Source: Betaproteobacteria bacterium (GTDB lineage: Bacteria > Pseudomonadota > Gammaproteobacteria > Burkholderiales > Casimicrobiaceae). From it: a stretch of 64,000 nt of DNA. Below, piece after piece: positions 1 through 6,982 of the stretch; the first letter of the stretch is position 1, and the number at the start of each line of letters is the position of its first letter. The stretch covers positions 186,001 to 250,000 of the forward strand of contig JACPUX010000072.1 of NCBI GenBank assembly GCA_016192065.1, in the 5' to 3' direction. Position numbers and translations under genes: made by a program. The notes under the pieces are model-generated. The model did not search any database. It saw only the letters and a program-made list of their open reading frames with translations, and was not told the origin of the DNA.

Positions 1-795
1 CTTCTGCGCCTGCGCCAGATGCATGGCCAAGTAGATGTCATCGATGGCCTTGATGCCGAAATTGCTGGCCTTGACCACGGTGAGGCTGGCAACGTTGGGT
101 GCGCCGCTCGCCGTGGCCGCCAGCATCTCGATGCGGTTGTATGCTCCTCTGGGCTGCTGCGCCTTCTCCAGCGCCGAAAGCGCCAGCACGTCATCGGGCG
201 CGGGCGAGCCGGTTGCGGCCGCTTCCACAGGCGCGTCTGCGGCCGGCGTCTGACGACAATTCGCCACCTCCAGCGCAGCACACAATTGCAGCTTGCGCGC
301 CACCCCAGTGCCGACCACCACGGCGTCTTCGGCCGCGCCCTCCAGCGCTAGCGGCTGGGCATAGCTAATCATGTCGTAGTCGTTCCATTGCAGCATGTGG
401 TTACGCTCATTGGCGACCAATCCGCTGGCAACCACCGATCGCGAGGCGCCGGCTGAGTAGTTGCCGGCGATGCCGCCCAGCTGCAACGTGGGCGTAACCA
501 CCACGGCCATGGGAGCAAGCACCGGATCGCGTTGGATTGCGTCGATGATTTCGCGGTAGCGCGGCATGCCGTAGGCGCTGGGATTGTCACTACCATCCAG
601 AAAATAGCCGCGGCGTTGAACCTGCAAATGACCGCTTTGCTGCACGAAGCCCGTCTCCATACCATATAGAATGTTGGAACGATACCCCCCGAAGAGCAAG
701 ATGGCGGTGAGCCCCACCACCATCGCCAGCAACGTGGCGAGTGAGCGGCGGCGGTTGCGCAACAGGTTTCGCAGAGCGAGCAACCAGGTGTTCAT
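1..795 (-). CDS. ABC transporter permease (MacB/FtsX-like), partial
   Basis: Integral membrane subunit of a MacB/LolCE-type exporter. It starts at the ATG at 795, preceded by a good GGGAGGAG ribosome-binding site, and runs off the left edge of the window, so the C-terminal part with the FtsX membrane domain is not seen. The N-terminus (MNTWLLALRNLLRNRRS) has the typical short cytoplasmic lead followed by one hydrophobic helix at about residues 18-38. A large periplasmic MacB-like domain (about 225 residues visible) follows. The ATPase gene at 905-1618 lies immediately upstream on the same strand, 109 bp away, and is the likely partner. The family is clear; the substrate cannot be inferred. 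Confidence 0.8.
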   Translation of the reverse strand, partial: MNTWLLALRNLLRNRRRSLATLLAMVVGLTAILLFGGYRSNILYGMETGFVQQSGHLQVQRRGYFLDGSDNPSAYGMPRYREIIDAIQRDPVLAPMAVVVTPTLQLGGIAGNYSAGASRSVVASGLVANERNHMLQWNDYDMISYAQPLALEGAAEDAVVVGTGVARKLQLCAALEVANCRQTPAADAPVEAAATGSPAPDDVLALSALEKAQQPRGAYNRIEMLAATASGAPNVASLTVVKASNFGIKAIDDIYLAMHLAQAQK

Positions 796-904
796 TCGAT
801 TCTCCTCCCGGCCCCCTCGCCCAGCGAGGGGATGATTACGGTTCGCCGCGGCGCGGCTCCATGTGGTGACTTGCGCCCCGTCGGGCGGCCGTGCGGGGCG
901 CCGA

Positions 905-1618
905 TCACGATGCGGCCCTCTCTTGCGTCGCCGCGGTACGCTGTTCGACTCCGGCAATGCGCCCGTCGCGAATGAAGATCACGTCATCGGCTTCGGCGCG
1001 CACTTGCGGGTCGTGCGAAGAGAACACGAAACTCGCATCGTGCTCGCGTTGCAGCTTACGCATCAATGCGATGATGGCGGCACCGGTCTGGCTGTCGAGG
1101 TTCGCGGTCGGTTCATCGGCCAGCACCAGCTTGGGCGCGGTAGCCAGCGCACGGGCGATGGCCACACGCTGACGCTGCCCGCCCGAGAGCTGCCCGGGGC
1201 GGCTGTCACCGCGCTCAGCGAGGCCCACCGCGTCGAGCAATTCCAACACGCGTTTCTTGCGCGCGGCAGCCGGCATTTTCGCCAGCACCAAGGGATACTC
1301 GATGTTCTCAAACGCGGTAAGTACCGGCAGCAAATTGAAGGTTTGAAACACGAAACCGATGTGCCTCGCGCGGAAGTCCGACAAGGCATCGTCGCTCATG
1401 GATTGCACCGCCTGATCGGCGACGATTACTTCGCCTTCGTCGGGCCGATCGATGCAGCCGATGAGATTCAAAAGCGTGGTCTTGCCGCTCCCTGAAGGGC
1501 CGGACAACACCGTGAACACACCGGGACGAATGTCGAGGCTCACCTCGGCCAGCGCCGGCACGGTCACCGCGTCGAGGTGGTACACTTTGGCGATCTTGCG
1601 CAAACTGACGGGATGCAT
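905..1618 (-). CDS. ABC transporter ATP-binding protein (LolD/MacB family)
   Basis: Cytoplasmic ATPase that powers the MacB/LolCDE-type exporter whose permease is encoded downstream. The 237-residue protein has every nucleotide-binding motif in order: Walker A GPSGSGKTT at about residue 40, Q-loop (FVFQTFNLLPVL), signature LSGGQRQRVAIARAL near 145, Walker B LVLADEPT with its catalytic Glu, D-loop NLDSQTG, and the switch His in SSHDP. The length is normal for LolD-type ATPases. The class exports lipoproteins, peptides or drugs, and the sequence does not distinguish among these. Confidence 0.9.
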   Translation of the reverse strand: MHPVSLRKIAKVYHLDAVTVPALAEVSLDIRPGVFTVLSGPSGSGKTTLLNLIGCIDRPDEGEVIVADQAVQSMSDDALSDFRARHIGFVFQTFNLLPVLTAFENIEYPLVLAKMPAAARKKRVLELLDAVGLAERGDSRPGQLSGGQRQRVAIARALATAPKLVLADEPTANLDSQTGAAIIALMRKLQREHDASFVFSSHDPQVRAEADDVIFIRDGRIAGVEQRTAATQERAAS

Positions 1619-1679
1619 GCTTGCTCCAATTCCAGACAGACGCCTTGCATTCTATCCATCGCCAAGAAAGGACTCTTGA

Positions 1680-2675
1680 ATGTTTCCGACATCGGCAGCG
1701 GCACGAGCGCCGCAAACCCAGACTTGGCGCCCCACTCCACAGTTGCGAGCGCTGAAACCCGTGGTTCCTTGGCCACGGGAACCCGACTCACCCCTCAGCG
1801 CGGCACGCAACGAAATTTGGCTGCCGCGCCCGCCGCTCGCTTCCTGCCTGCGTGCCGTGATGTGCCGCGATACGCGCGGCGTGAACCTCGATGAGACGCA
1901 ACGCTTCAACCACTTTCCGGTTTCGCCGACCTGCTCAATCACTTGGTACTTCACCGGCACGGCCGAACTTGTCTCGCCCGCCTTCCCGGCATCGGGCGAG
2001 CACCCGCACACGCCGATCGAACGCATCACCTTTGGCGGACCCATCACGCGTCCGATCGTGGTGCGCAATCCCGGCCCGATCCATGCCATGGTCGTGCTGC
2101 TTTTGCCCGATGCGATCGCGCAATTGACCGGCATCGACCCCAACGGGTATCTCGACCGCGTTGTGCCCGTCCAGGAAGCATTCGACCTCCCTTGGCAAGA
2201 CTTCTGCCGCGCCGTGGACGAAGCGCCGGACGACGCTCAACGCGTCGCGCTGATCGAAGACTTTTTGTTGCCGCGCTGGCGACATGCGCGCCCCGAAGCG
2301 AACCGCGCCAGCCACCTCATTGCCGATTGGTCGCAAGCCCTGGCGCTACGCGCCGCCACTTCGGGCTTGGGCCGCAGCTTGCGGCAAACCGAGCGCCGCA
2401 TCAAGCAATGGACCGGACAGGCACTGCGCGAGCTGCAGGGTATAGGGCGCTCCGAACGCGCTTTTTTCGACGCAGTAGTCGGCGTCAAGGCAGGCGAAGT
2501 CAATTGGAGTGAGGTCGCCGCCAACACCGGCTACGCCGACCAAAGCCATCTGTGCCGTCAAACCCGTCGCATCACCGGCTTCGCCCCCGACGAACTGCGC
2601 CGCCGTATTGCCACCGAAGAGAGCTTCTGGGCTTATCGCCTATGGGGGTACAGCGAGGGGACGATAGAAGATTGA
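1680..2675 (+). CDS. AraC-type helix-turn-helix regulator
   Basis: Probable DNA-binding regulator of 331 residues. The C-terminal third carries the double HTH of AraC/XylS proteins, recognised by the stretch with AANTGYADQSHLCRQTRRITG (second HTH) followed by P-x-E/D-LRRRI. The N-terminal region resembles the DUF6597/AraC effector-binding half found in many proteobacterial AraC proteins (conserved PxxxITWYFTG and GPxTRP motifs). An AAAGGA ribosome-binding site precedes the ATG at 1680. It is divergent from the ABC exporter ATPase with a 61-bp gap and might regulate it. The ligand is unknown. Confidence 0.75.
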   Translation: MFPTSAAARAPQTQTWRPTPQLRALKPVVPWPREPDSPLSAARNEIWLPRPPLASCLRAVMCRDTRGVNLDETQRFNHFPVSPTCSITWYFTGTAELVSPAFPASGEHPHTPIERITFGGPITRPIVVRNPGPIHAMVVLLLPDAIAQLTGIDPNGYLDRVVPVQEAFDLPWQDFCRAVDEAPDDAQRVALIEDFLLPRWRHARPEANRASHLIADWSQALALRAATSGLGRSLRQTERRIKQWTGQALRELQGIGRSERAFFDAVVGVKAGEVNWSEVAANTGYADQSHLCRQTRRITGFAPDELRRRIATEESFWAYRLWGYSEGTIED

Positions 2676-2797
2676 GCCGCAGGCTCGGTCGATATATCTA
2701 ACATCGGGCACGCCCAAGGGGCATGGCGCAAGGGCGGCTTACCGCGCAACCCGGTCTGCCAATACCCGACCTGTGGTGCCCACTGACCTCCGGCGCC

Positions 2798-3964
2798 TCA
2801 AGCCTCCCGCTGCAGACAAAGCAGCGTGACGTCGTCGTGCCGGTCGTGGTCGCCCACGTGCGTTCGGACGCATTCGGCGGCAAGGGCGAGCCATTCTTCG
2901 ACCTTGCCGCAATGCGCGGCCAGTAGCTCGATCAGCCGGGCTTCGCCCAAGGCGCCGAGCTCGCCGCGGGCTTCGGTCATGCCGTCGGTGAAAACGATCA
3001 GCCGGTCGCCCAAGGCCAATTCGGTGCTTGCGGTCGGGTGGCGCACACCCGGCAACAGCCCGACCGCCGGGCCGGTGGGCGTGAGACGCTCGATCGACCC
3101 GCCGGCTCGGCGATGCAGCATCGGTGGATCGTGCCCGGCATTGACGAAGTCGATGTGCCCGGTGTCCGGATCGAGAATGCCCACGAACAGGGTGGCGAAC
3201 ATGTTGTCGCGGTCGTGTTCGATGGCGATATAGTCGTTGAGCACAGCCAGGCAGCGCGCCAGCGTCGCGGCGCTGTCTTCGCCGGCCGGGGCCTGGCCGA
3301 GCTGCACGCGCAGCAGGCTGCGAAACAGCGCCATGTAAAGCGCGGCGCCCACACCCTTGTCGCAGATGTCGGCGACGACGAAGGCAAGCCGGCCGCCAGG
3401 GAGGATAAGGGCATCGTAGAAGTCGCCGCCGACCTGCCGCGCCGGCTCGCACAAGGCGGCGATGCGCCAGCGTTCTACCCGCGGCAGGCTCTGCGGCAAA
3501 AACCCTTGCTGGATGCGGCGACCGATTTCCAGCTCGCGCGCGAGCGCTTGCAAATACGCCTGTTTCTGATCGGCGAGGCGTTTTTTGCTTAGCGAGGACT
3601 CGATCCGCGCTTGCAGGATCACCGGATTGAAAGGCTTGCTGAGGTAGTCGTCGGCGCCCAGTTCGATGCAACGCACGACGCTGTCGATCTCGTCGATGGC
3701 GGAAACCATGATCACCGGGATGTCGACCAAGGCCGGATCATCCTTGATGAGGCGCAGCGTTTCATAGCCGTCCATCTCCGGCATGGTGATGTCGAGCAGA
3801 ACCAGGTCCCAGCGGCTGGCGGAGAGTTGCGCGAGCGCCGCCCGCCCGTTCTCGGCGAAGCCCGCCTCGTGTCCGAGTCGGCCGACGCGTCGCGCCAGCA
3901 GGTCGCGATTCACCTCGAGGTCGTCGACCACCAGGATGCGCGCCGCCGGGTCCTTCGTGTTCAT
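2798..3964 (-). CDS. Response regulator with PP2C/SpoIIE phosphatase output
   Basis: A 388-residue two-domain protein. The N-terminal receiver has the acidic pair in VVDDLEVNRD, phospho-Asp in LLDITMPEMDGY, the conserved Ser/Thr position in MVSA and Lys in LSKPF. The C-terminal domain is a PP2C/SpoIIE-type Ser/Thr phosphatase: metal-binding acidic residues in VGGDFYDA, VADICDKGVGAAL, FTDGMTEARG and RHDDVTLL are all present. In RsbU/RsbP-type systems such a domain dephosphorylates a STAS antagonist; the STAS gene lies upstream in the same operon. The start codon at 3964 overlaps the stop of the preceding patatin gene as ATGA, which implies translational coupling. A longer open frame upstream to 4771 exists but only shadows the patatin gene. 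Confidence 0.9.
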   Translation of the reverse strand: MNTKDPAARILVVDDLEVNRDLLARRVGRLGHEAGFAENGRAALAQLSASRWDLVLLDITMPEMDGYETLRLIKDDPALVDIPVIMVSAIDEIDSVVRCIELGADDYLSKPFNPVILQARIESSLSKKRLADQKQAYLQALARELEIGRRIQQGFLPQSLPRVERWRIAALCEPARQVGGDFYDALILPGGRLAFVVADICDKGVGAALYMALFRSLLRVQLGQAPAGEDSAATLARCLAVLNDYIAIEHDRDNMFATLFVGILDPDTGHIDFVNAGHDPPMLHRRAGGSIERLTPTGPAVGLLPGVRHPTASTELALGDRLIVFTDGMTEARGELGALGEARLIELLAAHCGKVEEWLALAAECVRTHVGDHDRHDDVTLLCLQREA

Positions 3965-4851
3965 GCTGCGCTCGTCTCGCGGGCGGCCAGCAAGCGGCGC
4001 AAGTAGCCCACTTCGCGCTCGGTGGCTTGCGCGCCCAGATCGACCAGCTGCGGCACGCGGTGGGTGTCTCCCAGCCCCACGGAAAAGCCGATTTCGGGAA
4101 TGATCGGCACCACCTCGGCATGGTGCGACAGGCTGTAGAACGCGTACTGCGAGCGGTACAGGTTGTTGACCACGATGGTCTTGAGCTGCATCACCAGGCC
4201 CATGCCTGAGCCCCCACCCGTTTGCAGCGATTCCTCGAAGCCGATGGCGATGATGATGTCGGCGCCCTCGCGCACGGCGATATCGATGGGCAGCGGATCG
4301 CAGGCCGCACCATCGACGAGCCGGCGGCCAGCCACTTCCCAGGGCGGAAACACCAGCGGGATGGCAATGCTGGCGCGGATGGCATCGAACAGTCGGCCGG
4401 AGGACAGAACCTGCTTTTCCCCGGTGTCGAAATCGGTGGCCACCAGATGCAGGGGCAACTTGAGGTCTTCGAAGCGACGCTCGCCAAAAAAATCGTGGAG
4501 GTTCCGATTGAGCCGGCGATCGTCGAGAATGCCGATGTTCTTGCGGCCGCCGAAAAATTTCGGCAGCACCGTGGCAAGCACGCCCCGATAAGAGACTCGG
4601 TCGAAAACGCCTTGCGAAGCCTGCTGGAAGCGACTCGCGGCGGCATCGGCATCGCCGCCGCCGTCGGCTGCCCAAAACCCGCAAAAGGCCCCGCCACTGC
4701 ACGCCACCACCATGTCGATGGGAATCGCCTCGCGCTGCAGCACCTTCATGGCGCCGAAGGCGGCCGCGCACTTGAGGCCACCCGAGCCGATGACGAGGGC
4801 CAGCCGGTGGCGCCCGGGCGAATCGCGGCGCGATGCCTTCGGGAGGTTCAC
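3961..4851 (-). CDS. Patatin-like phospholipase (second copy)
   Basis: A 296-residue patatin-fold lipid acyl hydrolase. The glycine-rich oxyanion segment (VIGSGGLKCAAAFG) is near residue 21. The nucleophile elbow reads ACSGGAFCG near residue 51, so the serine and last glycine are kept but the first glycine of G-x-S-x-G is Ala. The catalytic Asp lies in VDGAACDPLP. No signal peptide is visible, so it should act in the cytoplasm or at the inner membrane face. It shares layout and many motifs with the neighbouring patatin at 4872-5756 and probably arose by tandem duplication (20 bp between the genes). It is part of the partner-switching operon, and ends in an ATGA overlap with the phosphatase gene. 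Confidence 0.87.
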   Translation of the reverse strand: MNLPKASRRDSPGRHRLALVIGSGGLKCAAAFGAMKVLQREAIPIDMVVACSGGAFCGFWAADGGGDADAAASRFQQASQGVFDRVSYRGVLATVLPKFFGGRKNIGILDDRRLNRNLHDFFGERRFEDLKLPLHLVATDFDTGEKQVLSSGRLFDAIRASIAIPLVFPPWEVAGRRLVDGAACDPLPIDIAVREGADIIIAIGFEESLQTGGGSGMGLVMQLKTIVVNNLYRSQYAFYSLSHHAEVVPIIPEIGFSVGLGDTHRVPQLVDLGAQATEREVGYLRRLLAARETSAA

Positions 4852-4871
4852 GTCCTCGATCCGCCGCTGGA

Positions 4872-5756
4872 TCAGGAGGCCACCGCAGCCCGGTCGGCCG
4901 CTAGCAGTTCACGCAGATAGGGAATTTGCGCCCTCATGCAGGCCTCGCCTTCTTCGACGATGTAGGGAAGTTTCTCGGTGTCGAACAGGCGGATGCGCTG
5001 ACGAAATTCCGGAATGATGGCAATCACCTCGGAGTGGTGGGCGACACTGTGAAAAGAGAAGCGCGACTTGAGCAAGTTGTTCGACATGATCGCGCTGAGC
5101 TGAAAGGCAAAGCGCCCGGCGCTGCCGATCCGCTCCTGGTAGGGGCTTTCGAAACCGACCGCGATGATCACGCGCCCGCCGTGCTTGATCGCGACGCTCA
5201 CCGGCAGCGGGTCGGCGAGATAGCCGTCGACCAATAGCTTGCCGCCCAGGCGCACCGGCGCGAAAGCGAAAGGCAAGGCGACGCTGGCGCGTATGGCGTC
5301 GGCGATAGAGCCGCGGTCGAGATCCACCAGTTCGCCGTTGGCAAAATCGGTGGCGGTGATGTGCAGGGGAGTTCCGGCATCCTCGATGCGCCGGTCGCCG
5401 AAAAAGGCATTGAGCATTTGGTCCTTCGGCCGATCGTCGCGCAAGCCGAAGCTCTCGACCTTGAAGCCGAACAAACGCGGCGCGAGCGCGCGCAGCATGC
5501 CCATGGTGTTGCGTTTGGCGGTGATGTCGCTGGTCCACAGCCGGCGCGTTGCGTCCATAGACTCTTGCGCGCCATAACCTAATGCCAGCACCGCGGCGAA
5601 AATCGCTCCCGCGCTGCAACCGACGAAGCGCTCGACGGCGATGCCTTCTTCGGTCAAGGCCTTGACGACACCGATGGCGGCGGCGCATTTGACGCTGCCG
5701 GAGCCGATGACCAAAGAGACGGCGGGTGCTGCGGGGTCACGCGGGCTTGCGTTCAT
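4872..5756 (-). CDS. Patatin-like phospholipase (first copy)
   Basis: A 294-residue patatin-family hydrolase. It has the oxyanion segment VIGSGSVKCAAAIG, the canonical nucleophile elbow GCSAG (G-x-S-x-G) and the catalytic Asp in VDGYLADPLP, so the Ser-Asp dyad is complete. No signal peptide or membrane helix is seen. The start at 5756 was chosen because a GAGGAAG ribosome-binding site stands just upstream and the conserved fold begins about 14 residues later; the frame stays open further upstream but shadows the STAS gene. It lies 13 bp after the STAS antagonist gene and 20 bp before its paralogue, within one transcription unit. The physiological lipid substrate is not known. Confidence 0.88.
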   Translation of the reverse strand: MNASPRDPAAPAVSLVIGSGSVKCAAAIGVVKALTEEGIAVERFVGCSAGAIFAAVLALGYGAQESMDATRRLWTSDITAKRNTMGMLRALAPRLFGFKVESFGLRDDRPKDQMLNAFFGDRRIEDAGTPLHITATDFANGELVDLDRGSIADAIRASVALPFAFAPVRLGGKLLVDGYLADPLPVSVAIKHGGRVIIAVGFESPYQERIGSAGRFAFQLSAIMSNNLLKSRFSFHSVAHHSEVIAIIPEFRQRIRLFDTEKLPYIVEEGEACMRAQIPYLRELLAADRAAVAS

Positions 5757-5769
5757 GGTTTTCTTCCTC

Positions 5770-6111
5770 TCACGCCTGGCCGTAGCTCGATACGGCCGCG
5801 GCGACCCCGTCGTACATCTTGATGATGCTGGTGAACCCCGAGAGCGAGAGCACGCGCAGTACGTCCGGTTGCACCGCGGCGATGCGCAGGTCACCTCCCG
5901 AGCGGCGGCTTTCCTTGACTGCGGCGAGCACCGAGCGCAGCCCAGCGCTGCTGGTGTAACTGACCGCGGCAAAATCGGCGACGAGTTTCACGCGGCCCGC
6001 GTTCAATTCGCCGACGAAAGATTCCGTGAGTTTGTCAGCGCTCAAGCTGTCGACGCTGCCACTGATGGCCACGACGGTGACCGCATCCTGTTGGGAAATG
6101 GTGACGTTCAC
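5770..6111 (-). CDS. STAS-domain anti-anti-sigma-like antagonist
   Basis: A 113-residue single STAS domain, the size of SpoIIAA/RsbV. The loop bearing the phospho-acceptor reads SYTSSAGLRSVL, matching the family pattern D/S-x-S-G/A with a serine at the usual site. In partner switching the dephosphorylated antagonist captures the ATP-binding kinase encoded just upstream, freeing that kinase's own partner. The start overlaps the stop of the RsbW-like gene (ATGA at 6108-6111), so the two should be made in linked amounts. No sigma factor gene is visible nearby, so the final target is open. Confidence 0.9.
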   Translation of the reverse strand: MNVTISQQDAVTVVAISGSVDSLSADKLTESFVGELNAGRVKLVADFAAVSYTSSAGLRSVLAAVKESRRSGGDLRIAAVQPDVLRVLSLSGFTSIIKMYDGVAAAVSSYGQA

Positions 6112-6569
6112 TTTTCTTCTCCATGTTGCCGGGTGAGGAATTTCACGAGGGTGAGGTGGTTTCCGGTTGCCACATCGTAGTGGTAAGCCTGGGCGTCCGT
6201 GACTTGGCGCATCAAGTGAACTCCAAGTCCACCCAGCGGCAGATGCTCGGCGTCTTCGGCCGGTTGCGGGGCCGCCACGGCTAGGGGGTCGAAGGGCAGG
6301 CCGCGATCCCGGAGGGTGACGCGAATCGCCGGCCGGCCCTGCCAGGGCTCGCGTGTTACCTCCAGTGCAAGCTCGCCCGGCGCGCCACTGCGGTAGGCAT
6401 GGCGCATGACATTCATGCAGGCTTCTTCCACCGCGAGACGCAGGTCGTGGCGCAGCGTCGCATCGGCGCCGGCCGCTTCGCAGACCTCAGCGACGGCGTT
6501 CAGCAGCAGCGGCAGGCGATCCAGCGTCGCCGGACCGCCCAGCGCAATCGAAGAGCGCGCCGTGCTCAT
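6108..6569 (-). CDS. RsbW-like ATP-binding protein (anti-sigma/serine kinase type)
   Basis: A 153-residue HATPase_c_2 domain protein. The N-box reads LAVEEACMNVMRHAY, the G1 box DRGLPFDP and the G2 box LGGLGVHLM, all typical of the RsbW/SpoIIAB kinase family. The expected role is to phosphorylate the STAS protein encoded downstream and to bind an alternative partner when the STAS protein is phosphorylated. It overlaps genes on both sides as ATGA (6566-6569 with the receiver, 6108-6111 with the STAS gene). The start at 6569 gives the normal family length; a longer frame to 6791 only shadows the receiver gene. Confidence 0.9.
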   Translation of the reverse strand: MSTARSSIALGGPATLDRLPLLLNAVAEVCEAAGADATLRHDLRLAVEEACMNVMRHAYRSGAPGELALEVTREPWQGRPAIRVTLRDRGLPFDPLAVAAPQPAEDAEHLPLGGLGVHLMRQVTDAQAYHYDVATGNHLTLVKFLTRQHGEEK

Positions 6570-6982
6570 GTGCCGCCGCCCGTATCGCCGGTCGTTGCCG
6601 CCTCGCGGCCGGCCAGCAAGGCATTGATCTTGCCCAGCAGGCGATCGAATTCCACCGGTTTGGTATCGAAATCGTCGCAGCCGGCTTCCAGTGAACGCTC
6701 GCGGTCGCCGGCCATGGCATGCGCGGTGAGCGCAATCACCGGAATGGATCGGGTCGCCGCTGTCGCCTTGATGCGTTGCGTCGCCTCCCATCCGTCCATT
6801 TCCGGCAGGCTGATGTCCATGAGGATCAAGTCGGGCAATTCCTCGGCCGCCCGGTTGACGCCCTGTACGCCATCGACGGCGATGCTGACCGCAAATCCGC
6901 GCAGGGTAAGCCGGCGCGAAAGCATGTCGCGGTTGAGTTCGTTGTCTTCGACCAGCAAAATCCTATAGGTGCTCGCGTTCAT
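6566..6982 (-). CDS. Single-domain response regulator (receiver)
   Basis: A 138-residue stand-alone CheY-like receiver. It has the acidic pocket in [11 protein letters not shown], phospho-Asp in [12 protein letters not shown], Thr in ALTAHAM and Lys in DTKPVEF. There is no output domain, so it should pass its signal by protein contact or onward phosphotransfer, like DivK-type receivers. Its start overlaps the stop of the histidine kinase gene (ATGA at 6979-6982), marking that kinase as the likely phosphodonor. The downstream RsbW-like gene overlaps in the same way. Confidence 0.92.
   Translation of the reverse strand: MNASTYRILLVEDNELNRDMLSRRLTLRGFAVSIAVDGVQGVNRAAEELPDLILMDISLPEMDGWEATQRIKATAATRSIPVIALTAHAMAGDRERSLEAGCDDFDTKPVEFDRLLGKINALLAGREAATTGDTGGGT

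Noticed and set aside
1..368. Plus-strand small frames at the left edge.
   Set aside because: They oppose the ABC permease, whose start, ribosome-binding site and partner gene are clear.
2798..4771. A 657-codon frame apparently fusing a patatin region to the receiver-PP2C protein.
   Set aside because: Its upstream part is an off-frame shadow of the patatin gene; the receiver starts at 3964 with an ATGA overlap.
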